In this document: positions 1-5,587 of the stretch, one piece after another
How the letters are laid out: every line of letters starts with the position of its first letter
Position numbering within the stretch: position 1 is the stretch's first letter
Source of the DNA: a virus
IMG/VR virus record: IMGVR_UViG_3300024520_000023
Coordinates: 1-39,830 of that record
Reading direction: 5' to 3' (one strand)
DNA length: 39,830 bases
Program-made: the position numbers and the translations under genes
Notes under the pieces: generated by a model
What the model saw: only the letters and a program-made list of their open reading frames with translations
Databases searched by the model: none
Told to the model about the DNA's origin: nothing

Positions 1-127
1 GCCCGCGCGCGTTATCTTCGCTGTCGGCTATGGCGCAAATCAAAGGCCCGTCGCCGCTATCCATGAACACCAGCCACAACGGATAATGGCCTCCACTTTC
101 ATGCTCATGCGGGGTAACTATCGCCTC
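1..127. repeat. 127-bp terminal direct repeat, left copy
   Basis: Bases 1-127 are identical to 39704-39830. A minus-strand gene reads in frame across the joined ends, so the overlap marks a circular or terminally redundant map rather than a chance repeat. The unique length is then 39703 bp. An exact 127-base overlap is also what a de Bruijn assembler leaves at the ends of a circular contig when its k-mer is 127. The repeat length itself is therefore probably not biological, though circular permutation fits the headful packaging of P22-like phages. Confidence 0.95.
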
Positions 128-190
128 CTCAACGTCCGCTGGGATCTGCGCCATCAAGGCTGCGTGGTTTCGGGCAAAGGCCTCGCTCAT
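1..190 (-). CDS. Hypothetical protein crossing the circle join (N-terminal part)
   Basis: The ATG at 190 (MSEAFARNHAAL...) has AGGA just upstream and an AAGGAA further back. It overlaps the stop of an 8-codon micro-ORF as ATGA. Reading continues through base 1 into 39703 and stops at 39492, giving 133 residues on the circular map. The frame matches exactly: 37 codons precede the point where the right-end copy can be read from a TTG. The sequence is acidic and soluble, with no signal peptide or membrane segment. I do not recognise the family. It lies in a chain of short early genes joined by ATGA overlaps, so translational coupling is likely. Existence is well supported by the frame across the join; function is unknown. 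Confidence 0.8.
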   Translation of the reverse strand, partial: MSEAFARNHAALMAQIPADVEEAIVTPHEHESGGHYPLWLVFMDSGDGPLICAIADSEDNARG

Positions 191-209
191 TCCTGCGGTT
201 CCTTCTGTG
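183..209 (-). promoter_or_regulatory. Repeated translation-initiation block, copy 1
   Basis: These 27 bases match 39444-39470 with one mismatch and hold the ribosome binding region and first codons (ATG AGC GA) of the gene starting at 190. The same block starts the next gene in the operon at 39451. The two proteins diverge straight after the second or third codon, so only the start signal is shared. Confidence 0.7.
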
Positions 210-214
210 TCATG

Positions 215-373
215 TCATCTCTTTTCCTTCTCGGTCATCTCCACCACCGCCCTCGCCATGGCCGGCGCATTGGCCGCGCAGATCATCTGATAGGCATAAG
301 TTGGCATCATCCCGGCTCGCCATTCGGCGGTGGCGTCGAGGATGCGCTGGGCGCGGGTGAGATGGTCGGTCAT
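215..373 (-). CDS. Small hypothetical protein (52 aa)
   Basis: The ORF starts at the ATG at 373, overlapping the previous stop as ATGA, and ends with TGA at 215-217. It reads MTDHLTRAQRILDATAEWR at the N-terminus, continues AGMMPTYAYQMICAANAPAM, and ends in a charged helix (EMTEKEKR). It is probably helical and soluble. The first seven codons closely match those of the 13-codon micro-ORF at 573-614 (MTDPLTR), so the two share an origin. After it, an 8-codon ORF (187-213, MTQKEPQE) bridges to the ATG at 190. Function unknown; the coupling to both neighbours is the main support. Confidence 0.6.
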   Translation of the reverse strand: MTDHLTRAQRILDATAEWRAGMMPTYAYQMICAANAPAMARAVVEMTEKEKR

Positions 374-576
374 TTAAGGTCTGCCAAGGTTATGGCCGGG
401 AGTGCGTCCCAGTCGATTTTCGGGTCGCCGTCTTCGTCCACTTCGGCGATTTCGGCGTAGCACAAATCGCAGATAGGCCGGCCTGCTAACATTTTCATCA
501 TGTCGAGCGGGTAGCTGACCTCCGCCGCACAGCTTTCAATTTGGCAACCCACGAGGGCCGGAATTTTACCCGTCAT
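370..576 (-). CDS. Small zinc-ribbon-like protein (68 aa)
   Basis: Starts at the ATG at 576, overlapping an upstream micro-ORF stop as ATGA, and ends at 370-372 inside the next ATG. Four cysteines are arranged as GCQIESC near residues 10-16 and CDLC near 36-39, which would suit a small treble-clef or zinc-ribbon fold. The C-terminus is acidic (EVDEDGDPKIDWDAL). I cannot name the family. A similar small protein with CTIDRC and CIEC pairs is encoded at the far end of the same operon (38734-38904), so the phage carries two of this kind. A role in binding nucleic acid or a host protein is possible, but that is inference. Confidence 0.7.
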   Translation of the reverse strand: MTGKIPALVGCQIESCAAEVSYPLDMMKMLAGRPICDLCYAEIAEVDEDGDPKIDWDALPAITLADLK

Positions 577-614
577 CCCAGTGCATCCAGAGTGCGGGTG
601 AGAGGGTCGGTCAT
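573..614 (-). CDS. 13-codon micro-ORF linking two genes
   Basis: The reading frame [13 protein letters not shown] starts inside the stop of the DUF1367-like gene (ATGA) and stops inside the ATG of the next gene (ATGA). It looks like a shortened copy of the start of the 52-aa gene at 215-373 (MTDHLTR...). It may serve only to pass ribosomes from one gene to the next. No independent evidence that the peptide matters. Confidence 0.35.
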   Translation of the reverse strand: MTDPLTRTLDALG

Positions 615-1057
615 TTTAGCCATTCCAATACCTCCTGCTCTAGATCCTGCCGGTCCAGGCCCGGGACGACCTCGGAGATTAAAAACGTGATTGCGCGGTC
701 ATAAAAGGCCGAGAACTCATCTTCATCCATTGCCGGAAAGCTGATGGATTTCAGTTCGTGCCGGTCGATAATCAGCCCGTTAACCTTGTAACGTACGACA
801 TCGAAATGGCCGGTGGCCAATTTGAAAGCATTGGAGACCTGCTCCGGTGAGGCGTAGTGCTCCTGATTTTGATAAACCAAGGTCATCAGCGCCCAGTATT
901 TATTGGAGAGGGCTAGATTGCGCGGCCGCCTGCCCTCCAGTGTGCAACGGCTGCCGAGCTTGGTCTTGCGGTGAAACTCGGCGGCGAGATCGTTAGCTGG
1001 GGCGAATCCAGCTAACGTCTTCTCATAAACTGGCTGCGGCGCATCGCCGAGCTTCAT
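611..1057 (-). CDS. DUF1367-like phage protein
   Basis: 148 residues. The core [20 protein letters not shown], then [38 protein letters not shown] and the end [18 protein letters not shown] follow the pattern of DUF1367 proteins, which sit in the recombination and replication block of many temperate phages next to NinB-type genes. Those proteins are thought to bind DNA or help recombination, but the exact role is not established. The ATG at 1057 overlaps the stop of the HNH gene as ATGA. No catalytic motif is obvious. Neighbours (SSB-like, Gp157-family, HNH) support an early DNA-metabolism role. Confidence 0.75.
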   Translation of the reverse strand: MKLGDAPQPVYEKTLAGFAPANDLAAEFHRKTKLGSRCTLEGRRPRNLALSNKYWALMTLVYQNQEHYASPEQVSNAFKLATGHFDVVRYKVNGLIIDRHELKSISFPAMDEDEFSAFYDRAITFLISEVVPGLDRQDLEQEVLEWLK

Positions 1058-1476
1058 GGGCCTGGCCTATGTTTTTCGCTGTGGCATTTGGGACAGAGCC
1101 ACATTACGTCCAGCGGTTTTGTGTAGTCTTCGTGATGTCCGTGGATACGGCCCGATTTCCCACACTCGCTACATGAAGCCGGCTTGATGATTTTTCCGTC
1201 GCGCACGGCGTTGGTAAGTGTGTAATGCGCGACATATTTCCAAGCGTTACTTTCTAGCCATTTTTTATTTGACTTGGCTCTAGACGCCTTGCCTTCAGAT
1301 GTCTGGGCGTACTGTCTGTCATAACTTTTGTAAAATTCGAGGTTTTTAGCTCGATTAGCTAAAACATCTGTTTTCGCGCACACCTTGCATTTATTTAGAT
1401 GTCCGTCTTTCATTTGTGGATGCCGATAAAATTGTGAAAGTGGCATTGTCTCGTCACACTTGAAACATTTTTTCAT
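1054..1476 (-). CDS. HNH/zinc-finger endonuclease-like protein
   Basis: 140 residues from the ATG at 1476 ([19 protein letters not shown]), preceded by GGAG seven bases upstream. A longer frame to 1521 exists but lacks a ribosome site. Two zinc-binding parts are visible: CFKCDETMP...CKVC near the N-terminus and [20 protein letters not shown] followed by [11 protein letters not shown] near the C-terminus. The GHHEDY...LCPKCH pattern is that of free-standing HNH nucleases in phages. The gene is clearly richer in A+T than its neighbours, which suggests a recently acquired homing-type element. It could instead be a regulator that kept only the zinc fold. Confidence 0.75.
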   Translation of the reverse strand: MKKCFKCDETMPLSQFYRHPQMKDGHLNKCKVCAKTDVLANRAKNLEFYKSYDRQYAQTSEGKASRAKSNKKWLESNAWKYVAHYTLTNAVRDGKIIKPASCSECGKSGRIHGHHEDYTKPLDVMWLCPKCHSEKHRPGP

Positions 1477-1549
1477 GGCGGGCTCCGTGGCTGTTCTCGC
1501 CAAGATTATCAGAGCCGCCATTCTTGAAAAGGATATTCCGATGACCGTT

Positions 1550-2002
1550 TTAAAATGGGATTTGTGAATCGAAATTATCGCTGTTCATCTCCTGCTGCGC
1601 CTCCTGAGCCGCCTCCTGCTGGGTAACATTGGGATGGAATACCGCACCGGGCGGATTGGCGGCTGGCGGTGAGTTGCCCGGCACGTTCTGCGGCTGTCGG
1701 ACCTGCGGCCGGACCCGGATGGCCTGGACCTGTTCACCCTTGTAATCCACCCATGAGACACCGAGTGTGATTTGCTTGCCGATCCAGTCATCGGATTCGT
1801 CACTTTGAAAAATGCTGGTGATCGTGCGGGTATTGGTAACGTTCAGGGCGAGTCCTTTTTGGGCGCCATGGAAATACATGATGGGCTTTGTGTCTTCGCC
1901 GACCTTGTCCATTTCGACGCTTTTGATGGTCAACGTGTGGTCTTGACCTTGTAAGTCCGAGTGGCTCAGGTATTTCGTCGGGAACGCTTCTGACATTTTC
2001 AT
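1550..2002 (-). CDS. Putative single-stranded DNA-binding protein
   Basis: 150 residues. The N-terminal two thirds look like a beta-rich OB-type domain ([20 protein letters not shown]...[20 protein letters not shown]). A long flexible Pro/Gln/Asn linker follows, ending in NFDSQIPF. A disordered tail ending in an acidic tip plus IPF is the hallmark of bacterial SSB, where it docks partner repair proteins. It sits directly after the Gp157-family gene. The start at 2002 has AAAGG eight bases upstream; a second Met two codons on could also serve. The family is not the classic SSB fold by obvious sequence, so the call rests on tail, linker and context. Confidence 0.6.
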   Translation of the reverse strand: MKMSEAFPTKYLSHSDLQGQDHTLTIKSVEMDKVGEDTKPIMYFHGAQKGLALNVTNTRTITSIFQSDESDDWIGKQITLGVSWVDYKGEQVQAIRVRPQVRQPQNVPGNSPPAANPPGAVFHPNVTQQEAAQEAQQEMNSDNFDSQIPF

Positions 2003-2014
2003 CTCGTTTGCCTT

Positions 2015-2524
2015 TCAGGATTTGCGGATAGTCACGCTTGCATAGCCGTTGCTTCTTGACGCGCCTGGAACGGCTGACCCGGCTTCGAGGGCTGTCTTGA
2101 TTTCCGCCTTCATCGGTGCGGTGGTGACTTTCATAAATTCGGCAGGAATCGCCGCTTCGTCCGTGATGACCACGCCACCCTTCTTGAATGTTGCCGAAAC
2201 GGTCCACCGCGCGTAATCCAATTTTTTCAAGCCAGCCGTTTCCATCGCCTCGGCAATCAACTCGCGCTTGGTCTTGGCCTTGCGTTCCAGCCTAGCCTTG
2301 CGGTCCTGGATGTCCTTGATTTCCGCGGCCAGCGCGGCGACGAATCGTTCGTCTTGGTCCAAACTGGCCAGCATCCATTCGATGCGCTCTTTTAGATCGG
2401 TCTCGCCGTCGAGTGTGTCGAACAGGTCTTCGTCGGCAATGTGCGGGTATAGCGTCTCCAGCATTTCTTGCTTGGCGTGCCAGTCGGCGGCGCTTATTAA
2501 GAGTGGATTGAAATTACTAGACAT
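2015..2524 (-). CDS. Siphovirus Gp157-family protein
   Basis: 169 residues. It shows the pattern of the Gp157 family: an N-terminal helical region, a central highly charged coiled coil (LAAEIKDIQDRKARLERKAK, about residues 65-85), then MAETAGLKKLDYARWTVS-type sequence and a beta-rich end with the motif IPAEF. Members lie beside ssDNA-binding and recombination genes; one member in Streptococcus phages was linked to phage resistance, but the molecular role is not firm. The start at 2524 follows AGGAAAG. Here it precedes the SSB-like gene by 12 bases, consistent with a shared recombination module. Confidence 0.8.
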   Translation of the reverse strand: MSSNFNPLLISAADWHAKQEMLETLYPHIADEDLFDTLDGETDLKERIEWMLASLDQDERFVAALAAEIKDIQDRKARLERKAKTKRELIAEAMETAGLKKLDYARWTVSATFKKGGVVITDEAAIPAEFMKVTTAPMKAEIKTALEAGSAVPGASRSNGYASVTIRKS

Positions 2525-2536
2525 GCATTTGCTTTC

Positions 2537-2911
2537 CTACTGGGTTTCATCTGCCCACCTCCATTTATGCGGTGACTGCTTGGCCAGGTTCTGGGCTTCA
2601 ATTCCAAGGTCGATCGAATGAAGTTTCTGAAAAGCAGCCTCGCCGAAGCGGTGCAGTTCTGCGTGGTGCCATGTACACAACGGCAAAGTCCACTTCGAGT
2701 GAGGCTTCAATCCAAGCCCGCCGCGTTCGTTAGGTGGCGTTAGCTCGCTGTTCCGCACATGGGCGCACTCGATTGGCAGGTCAAACAGCCGGAAGTTGCA
2801 ACCTGGAATGCTGCACTCAAAGCCGCGTATCCAGGATTCGTGGGCCGGACAGTCCCGGCGCACCACTTCCTTCGTCCGCGCGGACTTGCGGCGTTTGAGA
2901 CGGGAGGTCAT
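2537..2911 (-). CDS. HNH-fold nuclease-like protein (DUF968/Ref-like)
   Basis: 124 residues. Zinc-binding and HNH-type residues appear in order: C at the start of CPAHESWIRGFECSIPGC, then IECAHVRN, GGLGLKPHSKWTLPLCTWHH, and ELHRFGEAAF. The pattern CAHxR...GGxGxKPxxxWxxPLCxxHHxExH is typical of DUF968-type and RecA-dependent Ref-like nucleases of phage recombination regions. The N-terminus is very basic (RLKRRKSARTKE), as expected for a DNA binder. The ATG at 2911 overlaps the preceding DUF551 stop as ATGA. All expected metal ligands seem present, so it is likely active. Confidence 0.8.
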   Translation of the reverse strand: MTSRLKRRKSARTKEVVRRDCPAHESWIRGFECSIPGCNFRLFDLPIECAHVRNSELTPPNERGGLGLKPHSKWTLPLCTWHHAELHRFGEAAFQKLHSIDLGIEAQNLAKQSPHKWRWADETQ

Positions 2912-3132
2912 TGGGGTGGCTCCGGTAGTGGCATCCAGTGGGTGGGGCTAAAGTTGTCGTTCAGACGGTCGGACCAACAGATCCAGCGCCCTTGATGGAA
3001 TACGCGCCCGTCACCGGGCTCAACTTCGATGAGCACTGGCAGATATGAGCCGACGTGCGTCCGATATTCCGGGTCGAAAAGCAGGACAGGCGTCCCGTTC
3101 TTCGCCGCCGTTTCGATCGGTTGCCAATCCAT
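2908..3132 (-). CDS. DUF551 protein
   Basis: 74 residues from the ATG at 3132, chosen because GGGAGG lies upstream and the family begins at this point (MDWQPIETAAKNGTPVLLF). The C-terminus PTHWMPLPEPP is the signature end of DUF551. The domain is common in small early phage genes and its role is unknown. A longer frame in the same register starts at 3408 but lies over the next two genes and is unsupported. Confidence 0.85.
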   Translation of the reverse strand: MDWQPIETAAKNGTPVLLFDPEYRTHVGSYLPVLIEVEPGDGRVFHQGRWICWSDRLNDNFSPTHWMPLPEPPQ

Positions 3133-3134
3133 CC

Positions 3135-3296
3135 TCAGCCTCCCATCACCCATTGCCCAACCCCGGCCATAACTGTGGCAACGGCGATAAACAGGACCAG
3201 CGCGAACCGGCGTCGTTTGGATCGGACAGGCCGCACGCGATGTACCTCGTACAGGCCCTGGCGTTCCATCTCCGCGCCTACGGTGCCGTTGGTCAT
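3135..3296 (-). CDS. Small single-span membrane protein
   Basis: 53 residues from the ATG at 3296, which overlaps the previous stop as ATGA. A basic stretch (RVRPVRSKRRR) is followed by a hydrophobic segment FALVLFIAVATVMAGVGQWV, giving one membrane span with the N-terminus in the cytoplasm by the positive-inside rule. No other domain. Small early membrane proteins in phages often act in exclusion or host take-over, but nothing here shows which. Confidence 0.7.
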   Translation of the reverse strand: MTNGTVGAEMERQGLYEVHRVRPVRSKRRRFALVLFIAVATVMAGVGQWVMGG

Positions 3297-3559
3297 GCCG
3301 TGCCTCCGTATGCCTGCCGCAGCCATTCGTCATGGGCGCGGTCGTCATCGCGATTGCGGAGGTAGTCGCGCAGCTCATTGGCCAGCGCCTTGCCACGAAT
3401 GACATCACCTTCTAGCCGGTCGTAAATGCCGTGCCAGTCGGCCCCGCCCTTTGCGACGGTCGCCAGGCATTCGTTGATATTGTGCGAGGCCGCGTAAATC
3501 TGTGCCTCGCCGTTCTCGGAGCCGATCAGAAGAAAGCGGGGAACTTCGATGCGGATCAT
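3293..3559 (-). CDS. Hypothetical early protein (88 aa)
   Basis: Starts at the ATG at 3559 (MIRIEVPRFLLIGSENGEAQ), overlapping the previous gene's stop as ATGA. The N-terminal half looks beta-rich and the C-terminal half helical and charged (LRDYLRNRDDDRAHDEWLRQ). No cysteine motif, signal or membrane segment. Family not recognised. A longer in-frame start at 3619 lies inside the upstream gene and is not used. Confidence 0.65.
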   Translation of the reverse strand: MIRIEVPRFLLIGSENGEAQIYAASHNINECLATVAKGGADWHGIYDRLEGDVIRGKALANELRDYLRNRDDDRAHDEWLRQAYGGTA

Positions 3560-3837
3560 GGCTTGGTCCTTTCGGCTATCGCTGCCGCGCCAGCGGGTGT
3601 GAGAACAACCTTGGTCCACGGATAACCCAGGTCGTTGTTGAGCTTCAGCCAGCCCAGGTCATGGTATAATGCCGTCACGGTACGGGCGAGCCTTTGGTTG
3701 TCGGACACCTCGAAGGTGCTGAACCGGCCGGCCCGGACCATCGCGGCAAGAACTGCCTGCGGGTTGCCGTAGGCCTTCCTGGGCAAATCGCCGAGCGCGC
3801 TGAACGAGCAAACATGAGCCCTTGGAACATCACTCAT
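3556..3837 (-). CDS. Hypothetical early protein, possible winged-helix fold (93 aa)
   Basis: The ATG at 3837 overlaps the preceding stop as ATGA. The sequence NPQAVLAAMVRAGRFSTFEV, then RLARTVTALYHDLGWLKLNN and TKVVLTPAGAAAIAE has the rhythm of a winged-helix domain: two helices, a recognition-type helix, and a beta hairpin ending in LTPAG, as in MarR/PadR-like wings. That is a shape argument only. If right, it could be an early transcription regulator. It sits in a block of four short coupled genes of unknown role. Confidence 0.6.
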   Translation of the reverse strand: MSDVPRAHVCSFSALGDLPRKAYGNPQAVLAAMVRAGRFSTFEVSDNQRLARTVTALYHDLGWLKLNNDLGYPWTKVVLTPAGAAAIAERTKP

Positions 3838-4085
3838 GGCTTGGCCTTTTCGGCTATCATGACGCGGGCGTAGGCGTAGGCGATGGCCTTGCGGATCTTG
3901 CTTATGGCCATACCCAAGACCGTGGCGCCCGGCCCTCTCGCGCTCAGGCCGTCGCCAAGACGTTGCATTTCGTCGGCGGCGAACGTCAGCGCCTCCAGCA
4001 GATCCGCGTTGATCGCCCGCAGCCGGTCCACTTCCTTGAAGGCATGCGTGGCCGCGCCGTCGTCGCTTGGGACCTGTCCTGCCAT
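3834..4085 (-). CDS. Hypothetical helical early protein (83 aa)
   Basis: Starts at the ATG at 4085 (MAGQVPSDDGAATHAFKEVD), with a purine-rich ribosome site GGGGAAGCGGGAAG just upstream that closely resembles the one before the Ala-rich gene at 5043. The body is alpha-helical (EVDRLRAINADLLEALTFAA, then MAISKIRKAIAYAYARVMIA). A frame reaching 4109 exists but bypasses this site. Function unknown; many phages carry similar short helical proteins in early operons. Confidence 0.65.
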   Translation of the reverse strand: MAGQVPSDDGAATHAFKEVDRLRAINADLLEALTFAADEMQRLGDGLSARGPGATVLGMAISKIRKAIAYAYARVMIAEKAKP

Positions 4086-4098
4086 CTTCCCGCTTCCC

Positions 4099-5043
4099 CT
4101 ATGCCGCAATCATTCGGTCGAGAAGGCCGCCGGTCGAGCGTTGGAGTTCCATTCGGGTGTCGCTAAGCGCGTCCCTGGCTGCGGCCCCGGCTGCGTCCCA
4201 GGCTGCGTCCCTGGCTGCGTCCCAGGCTGCGTCCCCGGCCCCGGCTGCGGCTGCGGCCCTGGCTGCGAGCCAGGCCGTGGTGGCGGCTGCGTCCCAGGCT
4301 GCGTCCCTGGCTGCGGCCCTGGCTGCGTCCCTGGCTGCGTCCCCGGCTGCGGTCCCGGCCCTGGCTGCGAGCCAGGCTGCGGCCCTGGCTGCGTCCCTGG
4401 CTGCGAGCCAGGCCCTGGTGGCGGCTGCGTCCCAGGCTGCGTCCCCGACTGCGTCCCTGACGACGTACGCTGTGGCCGCGGCTGCCCTGGCTGCGTCCCA
4501 GGCTGCGTCCCTGGCTGCGGCCCAGGCTGCGTCCCCGGCTGCGGCCCTGGCTGCGGCCCTGGCTGCGGCCCAGGCTGCGGTCCCGGCTGCGGCCCTGGCT
4601 GCGGCGGCACCGTTGCGCGCCGCCTCGATCGGCCCCTCAATAGAAGGCACTTGCGTCATGGACGTTATTTCCGGTAGCTCGCTCAGCGCGTCGGCTTGAC
4701 TTGTCAATCCAGCGAGACGAAGCCACGCGGGCGTGTGGGTGCGCACAAGCCAGTCGGCCGCCATCATCGACCGCTTCTCGGCCAGAGCCTCATTGCCGCG
4801 CGTCCCGATCAGGCGGGGCAGAAACGGCTTGAGAATGGCGTTGCGTTCATCGTCCGGCAGTCCGTCGTTCCAGGCCCGCACGAATGAGGCCAGGACGGGA
4901 CAGACACACTCGGGGTGATCGGACCACGGCTCGTTCGCCATGTAGGCGATCAATTCAAGCGCGCACCATTTGCCGTCGTCGTTGGCTTTATGTGCGCCGG
5001 ACAAAAGCGTCACTGTTTCGAAATCGATCGTCCGAAGTTCCAT
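4099..5043 (-). CDS. Conserved phage protein with long Ala/Trp/Asp repeat tail
   Basis: 314 residues from the ATG at 5043 (MELRTIDFETVTLLSGAHKA), with GGGAG upstream. The first 150 residues form a conserved domain seen in many phages and some actinobacterial genomes (ALELIAYMANEPWSDHPECV, then VRAWNDGLPDDERN, LPRLIGTRG, and WLVRTHTPAWLRLAGL). From about residue 165 to 285 follows a low-complexity array of AAWDAARD/AARAAAW units, then ARDALSDTRMELQRSTGGLL at the end. The function is unknown; the repeats probably form a long helix. The G+C-rich repeats also create long false Pro-Gly-Cys frames on the other strand. Confidence 0.8.
   Translation of the reverse strand: MELRTIDFETVTLLSGAHKANDDGKWCALELIAYMANEPWSDHPECVCPVLASFVRAWNDGLPDDERNAILKPFLPRLIGTRGNEALAEKRSMMAADWLVRTHTPAWLRLAGLTSQADALSELPEITSMTQVPSIEGPIEAARNGAAAARAAAGTAAWAAARAAARAAAGDAAWAAARDAAWDAARAAAATAYVVRDAVGDAAWDAAATRAWLAARDAARAAAWLAARAGTAAGDAARDAARAAARDAAWDAAATTAWLAARAAAAAGAGDAAWDAARDAAWDAAGAAARDALSDTRMELQRSTGGLLDRMIAA
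4160..4610. repeat. Low-complexity tandem repeats coding for Ala-rich helix
   Basis: The region is built from imperfect copies of a short unit close to GGCTGCGTCCCTGGCTGCG, seen on the plus strand, giving AAWDAARD-type heptads on the minus strand. Units differ by few bases, so slippage and length change between isolates are likely. All long plus-strand frames here are products of the repeat. Confidence 0.85.
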
Positions 5044-5044
5044 C

Positions 5045-5224
5045 TTCCCGCTCCCTCTATTGCTTGCCGATGTCATCACTGGTCTTGGGTTGGCGCAGCC
5101 GATTGATGCGGCCCTGTAGCGCAAGATCGTCAATTTCCCGCTCCCTCTATTGCTTGCCGATGTCATCACTGGTCTTGGGTTGGCGCAGCCGCTTGATGCG
5201 GCCCCGTAGCACAAGAATGTCAAC
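5045..5224. repeat. 90-bp tandem duplication at the lipoprotein 3' end
   Basis: 5045-5134 and 5135-5224 are two copies of a 90-bp unit, almost identical over their first 60 bases. The distal copy carries the true stop codon of the lipoprotein gene. The copy nearer the Ala-rich gene still encodes the same last 25 or so codons (DDLALQGRINRLRQPKT then SDDIGKQ and stop) but lies after the stop. A third, more diverged copy of the inner part is at 5255-5307. The duplication also repeats the GAGGGAGCGGGAA ribosome site. Confidence 0.9.
5081..5133. repeat. 53-bp inverted copy of the ejection-protein gene start
   Basis: These 53 bases are the reverse complement of 35031-35083 with a single mismatch. 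The matching stretch encodes residues 10-27 of the ejection protein that starts at 35003. Diverged further copies lie at 5171-5223 and 5255-5307 inside the lipoprotein gene. Confidence 0.9.
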
Positions 5225-5560
5225 CCGGCGCTTGAATTCCGCGTCATCCATTGCGGTCTTGCGTTGCCGCAGCCGATCGATGCGGCCCTGTAGCGCAAGA
5301 ATGTCAATGAGGCGCTCCTGTAGCGCAAGCAGGGCAATAGCGCGGCGCTGGTTTTCCGCGTCCTCCATTGCTTTCAGCTGCTTGAGCTTCTGGATTCGGA
5401 GGCCGAGCAATTTAGCACGCTGCTTGCCGATGTCATCACTGGCTAGAATCCGCATCCCGGTTGCTACCATCGTTGGCTGATGGCTGGCCGCCGCTGAGCC
5501 GGAGACGTAGGAGCAGCTGGTTAGCGCGGCGGCGGCTATCAGTGTGGCGAGGGTTTTCAT
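5147..5560 (-). CDS. Early lipoprotein with coiled-coil repeats shared with the ejection protein
   Basis: 137 residues. It starts at the ATG at 5560, preceded by GGGAGGA. A lipoprotein signal peptide is clear: MKTLATLIAAAALTSC with lipobox LTSC, so the mature protein is anchored by Cys16. The rest is a charged coiled region with repeats: MEDAENQRRAIALLALQE, then LALQGRIDRLRQRKTA, MDDAEFKRRVDILVLRGRIK, RLRQPKT and SDDIGKQ. The unit MDDAE...RGRI.RLRQPKT is also the N-terminus of the virion ejection protein at 35003. The segment SDDIGKQRAKLLGLRIQKLK is encoded by DNA identical, in antisense, to part of the glycosyltransferase gene (40 bp). It is the first gene of the early operon behind a strong promoter. 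Early phage lipoproteins (for example T5 Llp) block superinfection; that role here is inference. Confidence 0.8.
   Translation of the reverse strand: MKTLATLIAAAALTSCSYVSGSAAASHQPTMVATGMRILASDDIGKQRAKLLGLRIQKLKQLKAMEDAENQRRAIALLALQERLIDILALQGRIDRLRQRKTAMDDAEFKRRVDILVLRGRIKRLRQPKTSDDIGKQ
5379..5418. repeat. 40-bp repeat shared with glycosyltransferase gene, copy 1
   Basis: Identical to 26944-26983 over 40 bases, same orientation on the plus strand. Here the minus strand is coding (lipoprotein residues about 48-60), so the segment is read in antisense relative to the glycosyltransferase. In that gene the segment aligns with the equivalent helix of its paralogue, so the glycosyltransferase is the likely source. 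Confidence 0.9.
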
Positions 5561-5587
5561 GTCCTGTCCTCCCGTTGGTGTCTCTTA

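Noticed and set aside
1054-1521. Longer form of the HNH gene starting at 1521
   Set aside because: The extra 15 residues look like non-coding sequence and the inner ATG at 1476 has the better ribosome site.
3883-4677. Long plus-strand frames rich in Pro-Gly-Cys or Ala over the repeat region
   Set aside because: They are reverse readings of the Ala-rich repeat of the real minus-strand gene, with no ribosome site and no sensible composition.
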